Part shown: positions 42,074-50,575 of the stretch, in pieces
Layout of the letters: the number at the start of each line of letters is the position of its first letter
Position numbering within the stretch: position 1 is the stretch's first letter
From: Hirschia litorea
GTDB taxonomy: Bacteria > Pseudomonadota > Alphaproteobacteria > Caulobacterales > Hyphomonadaceae
Direction: 5' to 3'
Assembly: GCF_042665075.1 (NCBI RefSeq)
Contig: NZ_JBHTBR010000004.1
Location: forward strand, 1 to 64,000
Length of the DNA: 64,000 nucleotides
Notes under the pieces: generated by a model
Seen by the model: only the letters and a program-made list of their open reading frames with translations
Databases searched by the model: none
Told to the model about the DNA's origin: nothing
Translations under genes and position numbers: made by a program

Positions 42074-42589
42074 CTAGTCTAGCAAGCAATCATCGGGAAT
42101 AAATACGCGGCGCTCTTCCTCTCCCATGAAAGGAGATGCACGTCTGCGGCGGTCTGGCCCTGAGTATTTGCCAATCCTCACAAATGAGCGGCGGCGGTTC
42201 ACAAGCATACACATTTTCTGCCATGCCTGCTCTGCTGAAACGGGTTTTGCCAATATCTCATCGGCCCCAGAATCAATCCATTTACGCAATATAGACGGAC
42301 GCGTATCCCCAGAACACGCAATCACAGGCACATGCGGCGCAGGACTATCACCGCCTCGGCGCAACATGCCAACAAATTCAGCCCCCGTCATGCCATCAAG
42401 ATGATAATCTACAATCACAATATCAATTTGGTTTGAGCTTAAAACCTGCAATGCTTCATAAGCATCCTTGGCCTCATAAACAGAGCGAATACCAAACCCC
42501 ATAAGAATAGAACGCCATAAACGACGCATATTTTTATGATCATCCAGTATCAGAACTTTGACATTTCCAAGCAAGTTCACGTCGATCAC
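42074..42589 (-). CDS. Single-domain response regulator with Arg-rich GPDRRR tail, paralogue B
   Basis: 171 residues, about half identical to paralogue A by eye, including LRRxxDSP, PVIAC, DEILAKPVSA-QAW and the tail FVRIGKYSGPDRRRR. Active-site residues are Asp16/Asp17 (LILDDHKNMR), Asp61 (VDYHLDG) and Lys115. It is a recent-looking tandem duplicate of paralogue A. It is divergent from uvrC at 42772. Stand-alone receivers of this form in Caulobacterales often feed stress or cell-cycle phosphorelays; which one is unknown. Confidence 0.9.
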   Translation of the reverse strand: MIDVNLLGNVKVLILDDHKNMRRLWRSILMGFGIRSVYEAKDAYEALQVLSSNQIDIVIVDYHLDGMTGAEFVGMLRRGGDSPAPHVPVIACSGDTRPSILRKWIDSGADEILAKPVSAEQAWQKMCMLVNRRRSFVRIGKYSGPDRRRRASPFMGEEERRVFIPDDCLLD

Positions 42590-42771
42590 CCTTGTTTATA
42601 ACAGGCACACCCCTATGCCACTCGGGAAGATTTAAGCAGGTTTTGGTTAGAATCGCGTGTGACTGACATATCCAATCCATGCGTTTACGGGCGCATTTTG
42701 TTAACCATAAACTGCCGATTTGCGCATTTCAGTGCTTTTATATCTGACTATTCCTCCCATATACTCTCTGC

Positions 42772-44685
42772 ATGACAGACTCACCCACATCCCCACCTCA
42801 ACTTGATCCCCCTCAAGATCGTGAACCCAATCCGCATTTTGCCGGTGTGGATGTTATCAAAGCGCATTTAAAGCACCTGCCGGCCAAGCCCGGTGTCTAT
42901 CGCATGTATGGCATTGATGGGGATTTGCTTTATGTGGGGAAAGCGCGCGTTTTGAAAAACCGCGTCGCCAATTATGCAAAGTTAGGCGGACACACTCAAC
43001 GCATCGCCCGCATGATTTCGCTGACCCGCAGCATGGAATTTGTCGTCACAGAAAGCGAAACCGAAGCGCTGCTGCTTGAGGCAAACCTGATCAAAAAGCT
43101 CAAACCGCGTTTTAATATCCTGCTGCGCGATGATAAGAGCTTTCCCTATATCCTTATCCGCCGCGATCATGATGCCCCGCAAATCCTAAAGCATCGCGGC
43201 GCTAAAAAAACCAAGGGCGATTACTTTGGCCCATTCGCATCCGGCTATGCGGTCAATGAAACGCTCGACATTCTGCAAAAGGCTTTCCTTCTACGCACCT
43301 GCACCGACAGCGTGTATGAAGGGCGTTCTCGTGCTTGTATGCAACACCAAATCAAGCGCTGCTCTGCCCCCTGCGTCGATCTTATCTCCAAGCAAGACTA
43401 TGATGAACTTGCAAACCAAGCCGCCCTCTTCTTGCAAGGCAAAGCCACTACGCTACAAGACCAACTTGCCCAAGACATGGAACGCGCATCTGAAGATATG
43501 GAGTTTGAAAAAGCTGCCATTTTGCGTGACCGCATCAAAGCCCTTGCAGCTGTCCGCGCTTCTCAAACCATAAACCCTGCCGATGTAGAAGAAGCAGATA
43601 TTTTCGCCATTGAAACCAAGGGCGGCCAAACCTGTGTGCAGGCTTTCTTTATTCGTGCAGGGCAAAACTGGGGTGCCACCGCATATTATCCGCGCCATGA
43701 TATGGATGATACGCCTGAAGACATCCTCGCCGCTTTCCTTGTGCAATTTTATGATAGCCGCCCCGTTCCAAAACTCATCCTCACATCAGTTGTGCCCAGC
43801 CAAGCAAAATTCATTGCCGAGGCGCTAGAACTTCGCACCGAATACAAAGTCTATATCCACACCCCCGCACGCGGCGCAAAGCTTGGTCTCGTCAAGCAAG
43901 CCCACACGAATGCGCGTGAAGCCCTTGCCCGAAAATTGGCGCAGACCCAAAGCCAAGGCAAAATCCTCACCCATGTGCAAAAAGTCTTCGATCTTTCAGA
44001 ACCACCCAAGCGTATCGAAGTTTACGATAACTCGCACATTCAAGGCAGCAATGCTGTTGGCGGGATGATTGTCGCCAATTCTGAGGGCTTTGATAAATCC
44101 AGCTATCGCAAATTCAATATCAAAGACACGGAGATAGAACCGGGGGATGATTACGGCATGATGCGCGAAGTGATGCGCCGCCGTTTTGCGCGTCTCAAAA
44201 AGGAAGCCGAAGGGCGCGAAACCAAGCCAGACACATGGCCCGATCTTGTGCTAATTGATGGCGGCTTGGGGCAATTATCTGCCGTGATTGAAGCTTTAGC
44301 GGATGTAGGCTTTGGTCCTCATGACCTCAATCTCGTCGCCATCGCCAAAGGGCCAGACCGTAATGCGGGCCGCGAGCAATTCTTCCGTCCGGGCCGCGCG
44401 CCTTTCCAAATGCCAATCAATGACCCTGCGCTCTATTACCTCCAACGCCTTCGCGATGAAGCCCACCGCTGGGCCATTGGTGCACACCGCGCCAAACGCT
44501 CCGCCGATATTAAGAAAAACCCGCTCGATGACATTGGCGGCATTGGGCCTACCCGAAAAAAAGCACTTTTACATCATTTTGGCAGTGCCAAAGGCATATC
44601 TAATGCTAAACTCGTAGACCTTGAAGCCGTGGAAGGCGTTTCCGCTGCCTTAGCGCAAAAAATATACGACCATTTCCAGAATTGA
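42772..44685 (+). CDS. uvrC: Excinuclease ABC subunit C
   Basis: Nucleotide excision repair endonuclease that makes the incisions after UvrAB damage recognition. 637 residues. The GIY-YIG nuclease (about residues 36-115) has GVYRMYG and LLYVGKARVLKNRV, with 3'-incision residues. A UVR/UvrBC helix (EDMEFEKAAILRDRIKAL) is at 235-255. The RNase H-like 5'-incision domain has RIEVYDNSHIQGSNAVGGMIV and LVLIDGGLGQLSA. The double HhH at the end has LDDIGGIGPTRKKALL and GVSAALAQKIYDHF. I see no alphaproteobacterial LexA box (GAAC-N7-GTTC) in its upstream region. Confidence 0.98.
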   Translation: MTDSPTSPPQLDPPQDREPNPHFAGVDVIKAHLKHLPAKPGVYRMYGIDGDLLYVGKARVLKNRVANYAKLGGHTQRIARMISLTRSMEFVVTESETEALLLEANLIKKLKPRFNILLRDDKSFPYILIRRDHDAPQILKHRGAKKTKGDYFGPFASGYAVNETLDILQKAFLLRTCTDSVYEGRSRACMQHQIKRCSAPCVDLISKQDYDELANQAALFLQGKATTLQDQLAQDMERASEDMEFEKAAILRDRIKALAAVRASQTINPADVEEADIFAIETKGGQTCVQAFFIRAGQNWGATAYYPRHDMDDTPEDILAAFLVQFYDSRPVPKLILTSVVPSQAKFIAEALELRTEYKVYIHTPARGAKLGLVKQAHTNAREALARKLAQTQSQGKILTHVQKVFDLSEPPKRIEVYDNSHIQGSNAVGGMIVANSEGFDKSSYRKFNIKDTEIEPGDDYGMMREVMRRRFARLKKEAEGRETKPDTWPDLVLIDGGLGQLSAVIEALADVGFGPHDLNLVAIAKGPDRNAGREQFFRPGRAPFQMPINDPALYYLQRLRDEAHRWAIGAHRAKRSADIKKNPLDDIGGIGPTRKKALLHHFGSAKGISNAKLVDLEAVEGVSAALAQKIYDHFQN

Positions 44686-44692
44686 GCCCATC

Positions 44693-45190
44693 ATGCCGAC
44701 AGCCTTGAATATTCGCCCCGCCACACCTGATGACCATGACCGTATGTGGGAAATTCTTGAGCCTGTTATCAGCGCCGGAGAGACCTACACCGTCCCCCGC
44801 GACTGGACCAAAGAGCAAGCGCTAAACTATTGGTGCTCAGATAATAAGCACACCTTCGTCGCTCAATGCGGAGAGGATATTTTAGGCACATATTATCTAC
44901 GTCAAAACGGTATGGGCGGCCTCTCCCACATCGCAAATTGTGGTTATATCACAGGCTATAAAGCACGCGGGCGCGGTGTCGCCTCGCAAATGTGCGAACA
45001 CTCTCTGAAAAAAGCCGTCGAGCTAGGCTATAAAGCGATGCAATTTAACTGTGTCGTCTCCACTAATGAAGGCGCGGTCCGCCTCTGGCACCGCTGGGGC
45101 TTCGACACTGTCGGCACCCTCCCCAAAGCCTTCAACCACCCCACCAAAGGCATGGTCGACGCCCATGTGATGTTTAAGAGCTTGGTTTAG
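44693..45190 (+). CDS. GNAT family N-acetyltransferase
   Basis: 165 residues, a single GNAT domain. The N-terminal strand is LNIRPATPDDHDRMWEIL and the acetyl-CoA pyrophosphate loop is YKARGRGVASQMC (R-x-x-G-x-G/A pattern). The C-terminal VSTNEGAVRLWHRWGFDTVGTLPKAF is the standard GNAT ending. It starts 7 bases after uvrC and is probably co-transcribed. Substrate unknown. A REP-like palindrome follows the stop. Confidence 0.92.
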   Translation: MPTALNIRPATPDDHDRMWEILEPVISAGETYTVPRDWTKEQALNYWCSDNKHTFVAQCGEDILGTYYLRQNGMGGLSHIANCGYITGYKARGRGVASQMCEHSLKKAVELGYKAMQFNCVVSTNEGAVRLWHRWGFDTVGTLPKAFNHPTKGMVDAHVMFKSLV

Positions 45191-45207
45191 GGTGATAAAG
45201 CCCCCCC

Positions 45208-45241
45208 GTAGGGTGCATTAAGCGCTAGCGAATGCACCATC
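45208..45241. repeat. REP-like palindrome with GTAG head
   Basis: GTAG precedes a perfect GGTGCATT/AATGCACC stem (45212-45219 and 45231-45238) enclosing AAGCGCTAGCG, which can itself form a short inner stem. A GTAGGGTGCATTA...AATGCACC layout is the form of REP (repetitive extragenic palindrome) elements mobilised by REP-associated tyrosine transposases in other bacteria. I find no second copy and no RAYT gene in this window. Confidence 0.6.
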
Positions 45242-45348
45242 CTTCCACCTATCCCCCAAACAACAAATGCCCCGCACAATCACGCATGCATTTGCACATT
45301 TGCCCGTTCTAAATTATCCAAAGCGCAACACACAAAACGCAAACCTAA

Positions 45349-45915
45349 GTGAGCGCATTCATGAACCCGATTCAACTTCGCAAAATACTCGTTCAAATTC
45401 ACCTGTATTGTGCGGCTTTCCTGACCCCTGCCTTTTTGCTCGTCGCTGTGACAGGCGGCCTGTATCTTTTGGGCGTGAAAGGCAGCACGACGACATCACC
45501 GCTCGCTCTTCCCGCTGGCGCAGTTCTCAACTCTGACAGCCCAACACTTGAGCAAGACGTTGCTGACCTTCTAAAGGCTGCGGGATCTGACCATAAATTT
45601 GATTATGTCAAAAACAGAGGCAATGTGCTGCAAACACGCCCTACATCGCGTGAATATGTTCAGTTCAACATCTCAGAAGATGGCGTAACCGCAAACAGCG
45701 TTAAGCCAGACCTGCAATACAGCTTGATGGAATTACACAAAGGCCACGGCCCGACACTCTTTAGAAGCTATCAAATCCTCGCTGCAATAGCTCTATTCAT
45801 CGTCGTTGTCGGCGGTTTCTTCGTCGGCTTGTTGGCACCTGCTTATCGCAAAACCACAATCATCGCCACCGGCCTTGGCGCGGTCAGCTTCGCATTGCTG
45901 GCCTTTATGCTTTAA
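45349..45915 (+). CDS. PepSY-associated TM protein
   Basis: 188 residues starting at GTG 45349 (MSAFMNPIQ), or at ATG 45361 which starts MNPIQLRK. Layout: a TM segment at about residues 22-45 (AFLLVAVTGGLYLL), a periplasmic region of about 85 residues with PepSY-like strands, then two C-terminal TM segments around 145-188. ELHKGHGPTLFRSYQILAAIALFIVVVGGFFVGL matches the conserved histidine-containing helix of PepSY_TM proteins, some of which are iron or heme reductases. No reductase domain is present here. Function is uncertain. Confidence 0.75.
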   Translation: MSAFMNPIQLRKILVQIHLYCAAFLTPAFLLVAVTGGLYLLGVKGSTTTSPLALPAGAVLNSDSPTLEQDVADLLKAAGSDHKFDYVKNRGNVLQTRPTSREYVQFNISEDGVTANSVKPDLQYSLMELHKGHGPTLFRSYQILAAIALFIVVVGGFFVGLLAPAYRKTTIIATGLGAVSFALLAFML

Positions 45916-45978
45916 TATAACTGCTTGTAGCTCTTCTTTCGAGGAGAGCTACAACACCGCTTTAAACACACACATATC

Positions 45979-46398
45979 TCAATTTGCAGCCAGCGCCTCA
46001 CATCCTGCGTTGGATTTAAGCTCGCAAGCGCGCTCAAAAAATATGTTTGCATCCCCAAATTTCAATACAATCTCTCCGGCAGCTAAACACGAATCTGCAT
46101 TCCCCAATTGGCATGAACTCGCCAGATAATAAGCCACCTCCATTGGGCTCGTATCTACTTCAAAAGGATATCCGATATCTCCATCTCGCCCCTGAAGGTA
46201 CATATCAGCCAATGCCAAACATGACGCATCAATTCCCGCATCACATTGCCCGCTCAATCTATCAATCCGATTCTGGCGAATTGCATCTTCACCGCGTGAT
46301 ACCCCCCAATGCGCAAGCACGAACGCAATCAATAACAGCGATACCTTTCCTAGAGTGCGATAAACACCGCTTTTTTGCTTTGAACTCTTCGCTTCCAT
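45979..46398 (-). CDS. Membrane-anchored Cys-rich SEL1/Hcp-like repeat protein
   Basis: About 139 residues from ATG 46398 (GGGGGGAG just upstream). A basic N-terminus is followed by one TM helix (residues 17-35), then a periplasmic or cytoplasmic region with two helical repeats marked by Cys pairs: QCDAGIDASCLALADMY, SCQLGNADSCLAAGEIV and ACELKSNAGCEALA. The pattern C-x6-C at the repeat ends is that of SEL1-type Hcp beta-lactamase-like repeats. It is a single gene with no clear partner. Confidence 0.7.
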   Translation of the reverse strand: MEAKSSKQKSGVYRTLGKVSLLLIAFVLAHWGVSRGEDAIRQNRIDRLSGQCDAGIDASCLALADMYLQGRDGDIGYPFEVDTSPMEVAYYLASSCQLGNADSCLAAGEIVLKFGDANIFFERACELKSNAGCEALAAN

Positions 46399-46610
46399 AA
46401 CTCCCCCCACAAAATTCCAATCCAATACAAAATACACCCATTTTCTATACCATTCGCTTTAGCAATCTAGGCTGTGTTTATCCAATATGAGTACACGCCT
46501 CATCTGCCGCTGTAGAAAATTCATTCCTGCAAAACCCGACACCTTCCCAATGAGAAAAAACTCGGTTAGCTTCCACTCATTGTAAACAATATACAAATAG
46601 GGAGGCATTC

Positions 46611-47678
46611 ATGCTAAAGCGCCTAATACTCGCCATATCAGCCTTATGCTGCTTACAGACGGCTTGTGCAGAACAGCCTAAAGATTTCAAAGTTTTCCGA
46701 GAAATGGATGCCACAAACGCACCCGCAAACATTGCAGTTGGTGCCGATGGTCGCATTTTCATGAGCACACACCTTGCTTATGGCCCTCCGCACAAAATTG
46801 TCGAAGTCATGCCAGATGGCAGTTTCGAGCCTTATCCAAAAGCTGAATTCTTCCCTGAAATTAATGCCGTTTTGGGCGCTATCGTAGACCGCGATGGAAT
46901 TTTTTGGTTCCTAGACACAATCTGGGGCAAGGATGGCATGGGCCGCGTTATTGGCTGGGACACAAAGAACGAGAAACTCTACAAAATCTTCCACATTCCG
47001 CGCCCTCTAATCTATGATAATTTCATCCTAAACGACATGGCTGTGGATCGGGACAATAACGCGATTTACATTGCTGAAACGGCCTCAGATACCACATCCG
47101 CAATTTTGGTTTTAGATATAGACACCGGCCTTGTTCGCCGTGTGCTAGAAGGCTCGAAAGTCACCACGCCCGAAGACAAGCAAATGATTATTCGCGGCAA
47201 ACCACTTACTATGCAAGGCAATGATGCCAAAGTCGGTATCAACCCCATCACGATTGATGACCAAAACGAATATGTTTACTTCGCGCCTATGACGAGCACA
47301 GCGCTATATCGCGTAAAAACAGCTGATCTTTTAGACAAGACGCTAGACAATGCAGCACTTGAAGCACGCGTTGAACGCTATGCAGATAAGCCTATGAGCG
47401 ATGGCATCACAATCGATTCTGAAGGCAATGTTTATATTTCAGACATCGCAAACAGTGCGCTAGGCGTCATCACAACTGACCGCAAATACACGCAGCTTTT
47501 CCAAGATGATAACATTCTGGACTGGGTTGAAGGTTTTGCAAATGCAGGTGATGCAGGCATTTATGCAACTGCGAACAAACTCCACCGTTCGCCTGCCTTT
47601 AATAATGAACAGCCTACACCAAACCAATTTTATATCATTCAATTTGAGCCACTCGCGCACGCGACTTTGGGGCGTTAA
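46611..47678 (+). CDS. Major-royal-jelly/Yellow-family (SMP-30-like) exported protein
   Basis: 355 residues. A lipoprotein-like signal ends at the Cys of LQTAC. The rest is a six-bladed propeller of the bacterial MRJP family: MDATNAPANIAVGADGRIFMSTH, GRVIGWDTKNEKLYKIFHIP, FILNDMAVDRDNNAIYIAETASD and MSDGITIDSEGNVYISDIANSALGV. Family members are secreted; enzymatic activity is unclear. GGGAGG lies upstream of the ATG. It stands alone with no neighbouring transport gene. Confidence 0.85.
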   Translation: MLKRLILAISALCCLQTACAEQPKDFKVFREMDATNAPANIAVGADGRIFMSTHLAYGPPHKIVEVMPDGSFEPYPKAEFFPEINAVLGAIVDRDGIFWFLDTIWGKDGMGRVIGWDTKNEKLYKIFHIPRPLIYDNFILNDMAVDRDNNAIYIAETASDTTSAILVLDIDTGLVRRVLEGSKVTTPEDKQMIIRGKPLTMQGNDAKVGINPITIDDQNEYVYFAPMTSTALYRVKTADLLDKTLDNAALEARVERYADKPMSDGITIDSEGNVYISDIANSALGVITTDRKYTQLFQDDNILDWVEGFANAGDAGIYATANKLHRSPAFNNEQPTPNQFYIIQFEPLAHATLGR

Positions 47679-47696
47679 AACACGCAACTCTATGTG

Positions 47697-47760
47697 AAAA
47701 AAGAATCCCAACCTATGCAAGTTTAGCCAAGGGAAAACTAAGCCAGATAGGCTGGGATTC
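47697..47760 (-). terminator. Long structured terminator downstream of the DUF1905 gene
   Basis: Arms 47703-47716 (GAATCCCAACCTAT) and 47747-47760 (ATAGGCTGGGATTC) pair over 13 of 14 positions with a 30-base loop that itself holds a TTAG/CTAA mini-stem. On the minus strand the stem is followed by TTTTTT. The 58-nt hairpin is larger than an ordinary terminator and may be a small RNA or mRNA-stability structure. Confidence 0.65.
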
Positions 47761-47894
47761 ACACTCGAGGAGGCACTCTACTTACGGGGAGCCTAACTCA
47801 AAAAGAGATTGCAGCGGCATATCCTATTCACGCCAGCGGCTTTTTTTCAAAACGCTAATTCACTATCCAACACAAACGATGCTTTACCATTCGT

Positions 47895-48218
47895 TCAAGC
47901 AGCTAGATCTAGGGTGAATTTTGCCACTTCACCTTGGGCAATATTAGCTTTCTTCAACGTGCTCATCTTCAAAGGCAATTCATATCGGCTTTCATGCTCA
48001 TCTAAAAACACATCAGGAAATATAGATGTCTTCCAGCATGCTTCGCCGCAGCGAACATTCACCTTTAAAGCGCCAAAATTCTCATCGTTTCCGCCAACAT
48101 ATTTTTTAATTTCACAGGACATTTGCTCAGGCAATGTCACAAATGCCCACGCGCCGCTGCGTCCCTTAAAGAGCCACGGCACCGCCTCAAATTCAAATTT
48201 TTTCTTATCTTTTTGCAT
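47895..48218 (-). CDS. DUF1905 domain protein
   Basis: About 107 residues from ATG 48218; an ATG at 48239 adds seven residues without a ribosome site. It opens FEFEAVPWLFKGRSGAWAFVTLPEQMS, the DUF1905 signature, and continues through KVNVRCGEACWKTSIFPD. It is a small beta-barrel-like domain of unknown function. It is single and ends about 135 bases before a long terminator hairpin. Confidence 0.8.
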   Translation of the reverse strand: MQKDKKKFEFEAVPWLFKGRSGAWAFVTLPEQMSCEIKKYVGGNDENFGALKVNVRCGEACWKTSIFPDVFLDEHESRYELPLKMSTLKKANIAQGEVAKFTLDLAA

Positions 48219-48239
48219 CTCTATCTCACCCTCATTCAA

Positions 48240-49014
48240 AATAAACGCTGCAATTTTTATTCAGGCATGAAAAAGTTCCACATATGCCGATGCATAAACC
48301 AAAACTTGAAAATCAATTTCAAGTAATTCAGCAATCAACACACATATTACCGGCTATAACCATCATACCCGCACACAATAACTACGCCGACATTCTGCCA
48401 AACGAATTAGCCATTGCGCTTTATGCAGACGCCTCTTCTGAGCGCCCTATCGTCACATTGCCGAAAACTCTTTTGGTATTTTCAAAATCATAAATTCGTC
48501 CCGACCCTATTTCGCCGGCGACGATTCTATGTTGAGAACACCCAAAAGCGTTACGTCCCTTATCAGCAACACATTCAATATACTCGCTATTGTAATGTGT
48601 TGGATAAGTTCGGCTAACGATGGCTAGATATTTGAGATTTGCACCCATCCCCGAGTACATTTTCGCAACCACAAACACATTAACCACAACTTAAACTTAC
48701 ATTAATTTACAGAAAATACAACCTAGACCTTAGTATGGTGGCCCCTAGGTAAGCTTGAGAAGCGCTAGACCGTACCAGACCAAGGCCACACAGCAACTTC
48801 TCTTCTTGCAAAAGCACACCTTTATCGCTCCATATAGCGAGCATCACCTAAGCAGCAAGCTAGCAGAATACTCGCATAGGGCATGCAGAACGGGTGCAGA
48901 GCGCGTAAAATTGGGATCTTCAAGGTGCAATCAAGGTAAATACCCTCTCCACATTTATCTCATTCAAGGCTACAAAGTTCCCAACTGACACTTAAGCTTT
49001 AGGGGTATGGGCTA
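48240..49014. other. Gene-poor intergenic region upstream of pgsA
   Basis: 775 bases without a supportable gene. The best frame, about 79-88 codons on the minus strand ending at 48421, is neither preceded by a clear ribosome site nor similar to anything I recognise. The region from 48600 to 48720 is AT-rich and 48720-48980 is more mixed, with a CCCCTAGGTAAGCTTGAGAAG stretch and no clear hairpin plus T-run. It probably holds the pgsA promoter; a small RNA here cannot be excluded. Confidence 0.4.
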
Positions 49015-49668
49015 ATGAAAATGATAATTCCAAATGCGCTAACACTTGCGCGATTTCTCCTCGCCCCCGTTGTGGCCTGGCTGATGTGGAAGGGATTCTC
49101 AATACCTCACATGGCCGAGTTTGGTCCGCAAGCTACTGAAAACTCACCAGAATATATTGCAGCTGCTGAGGCGCTAGGCACGAAATACCAGCTATGGGCA
49201 GCAGGGCTTTTTGTCGTTGCCGCACTCACAGACCTATTTGACGGCATGGCCGCACGTGCTTGGGATGCGCACTCTAAATTTGGCCGAATCCTAGACCCAA
49301 TCGCCGATAAAGCACTTGTCGGGCTACCATTACTCACATTTGTAGGCATGACACGTTACGCGCAAGGTGAGTTTAACTATCTGATTTTAATACCCGTTTT
49401 GGTAATTGTAGGGCGGGATATCTTCATTACTGTCCTACGCCTCCTCGCCCCTGATGGTGAAGGTGCCCCCGTTTCAAACCTTGCAAAATACAAAACAACC
49501 TTGGAACTTATCGCTGTCGCAATGCCAATTTTCATGGCGCTCCCTTGGATCGGTTTCACACCGCTTTTAAATTGGTCTTGGATCATTATCCTCGGTATCG
49601 CAGCCCTTCTCTCCGCGATTACCGGCATGGGATATTTGACAAAACCTGCAGCAAAATCAGACTCCTAG
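49015..49668 (+). CDS. pgsA: CDP-diacylglycerol-glycerol-3-phosphate 3-phosphatidyltransferase
   Basis: 217 residues. Membrane enzyme that makes phosphatidylglycerol phosphate, the committed step to acidic phospholipids. The CDP-alcohol phosphatidyltransferase motif D-x2-D-G-x2-A-R-x8-G-x3-D-x3-D is visible as Asp73/Asp76, Arg81, Gly90, Asp94 and Asp98 (LTDLFDGMAARAWDAHSKFGRILDPIADKA). MIIPNALTLARFLLAP is the typical start of PgsA. It has four to six TM segments; the insert after TM1 (residues 32-58) is longer than in E. coli PgsA. GGGG lies upstream of ATG 49015. Confidence 0.93.
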   Translation: MKMIIPNALTLARFLLAPVVAWLMWKGFSIPHMAEFGPQATENSPEYIAAAEALGTKYQLWAAGLFVVAALTDLFDGMAARAWDAHSKFGRILDPIADKALVGLPLLTFVGMTRYAQGEFNYLILIPVLVIVGRDIFITVLRLLAPDGEGAPVSNLAKYKTTLELIAVAMPIFMALPWIGFTPLLNWSWIIILGIAALLSAITGMGYLTKPAAKSDS

Positions 49669-50256
49669 TCCCTCCTAAATTCAAAAAATGAAACTCCAGA
49701 ATCAAATTACCCGCCCTTCGGGGTGAAGAGCGGGTAATTCTAGGAGGCAATTTTAGTATAAGTCGATTGTCTCATAAGGGATCAGATTACACCCACACTT
49801 GGGGGGTGAGGGTGAGAAGACTGCAGATGTAACCTTAATCCTTATATTTCACGCCCAGAGCAAAGGGAGGGGGTCCTTACTATGCTTGTGAAAGCTGTTT
49901 GCGGCTCGAGAACCGCTCCCAACTTGTTTCATATAAGCAGCCTAAGATTGCGCAAAAGTTAACAGATCGGGCTTTTATATAAATATTTCGCCCTCTACAT
50001 ATAAAAAAACACCCATTTTAGTAAAAATAATGAGAATCTATTTTGCTCAGATTGCTCAGTTTTACGAGGCCACCCACCCTATTTTGCATGACTTATTATG
50101 TATTTACGCTTAGGTTAAAAATAAATATTTATAACAATCAACACACTAGCAGGATGCCGCAACAAAAACGCTTTTCAAGCGTAATTGTATAGTTAACTAT
50201 TAGCGTCCATACTCTGTGTGGAACCGACATAAAATAAGAATACAAAGGTAATAAAT
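49669..50256. other. Intergenic region with a stem-loop downstream of pgsA
   Basis: 588 bases without a supportable gene. AATTACCCGC (49705-49714) and GCGGGTAATT (49730-49739) form a perfect 10-bp stem, with CC/GG inside the loop, 40 bases after pgsA. There is no T-run. The middle (49840-49950) is GC-richer, with AGGGAGGGGGTCC and GCGGCTCGAGAACCGC, which can pair as GCGG/CCGC; the remainder is AT-rich. A structured RNA is possible. No frame longer than about 30 codons stands out. Confidence 0.45.
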
Positions 50257-50535
50257 ATGTCATTTGGGAGTGAAACGCCAGATTTTGAACGCCGCGCTGA
50301 TTCAGCGTCAGCGAAGCCTTGCACGACTGGTTTCTTTAACCCAAGGACAGGCTTATATCATCCGTCAAAATCCAATGTCGTAAAATTCAGGTCTAGACAC
50401 TCTGTTGATCCTGACAGACAGATGCAGATTGATTCCGCAGATAAGTGGCCACTCCTACTCTCTTTGAGCTTTGCCTTTGGAGCATCTGCTTTATTGTGGG
50501 CCGGTATAGCGCTAGCAGCAAAAGCTTTATTCTAG
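50257..50535 (+). CDS. Small tail-anchored membrane protein, unknown
   Basis: 92 residues. The first 60 are polar (ERRADSASAKPCTTGFFNPRTGLYHPSKSN) and the C-terminus is one long hydrophobic helix (WPLLLSLSFAFGASALLWAGIALAAKALF), ending directly after it, so a tail-anchored topology is likely. AAAGG lies 9 bases before the ATG. I do not recognise a family. It is convergent with the DeoR gene and separated from pgsA by a long region, so it is probably expressed alone. Confidence 0.65.
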   Translation: MSFGSETPDFERRADSASAKPCTTGFFNPRTGLYHPSKSNVVKFRSRHSVDPDRQMQIDSADKWPLLLSLSFAFGASALLWAGIALAAKALF

Positions 50536-50575
50536 TATTTTCAATCCGTTACGTGTGTATTCGGGCTTAACCGCA

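Noticed and set aside
42590..42771. LexA (SOS) box before uvrC
   Set aside because: No GAAC-N7-GTTC or GTTC-N7-GTTC match was found on inspection.
48421..48687. 88-codon minus-strand frame
   Set aside because: No clear ribosome site and no recognisable motif; kept only as a remark in the intergenic entry.
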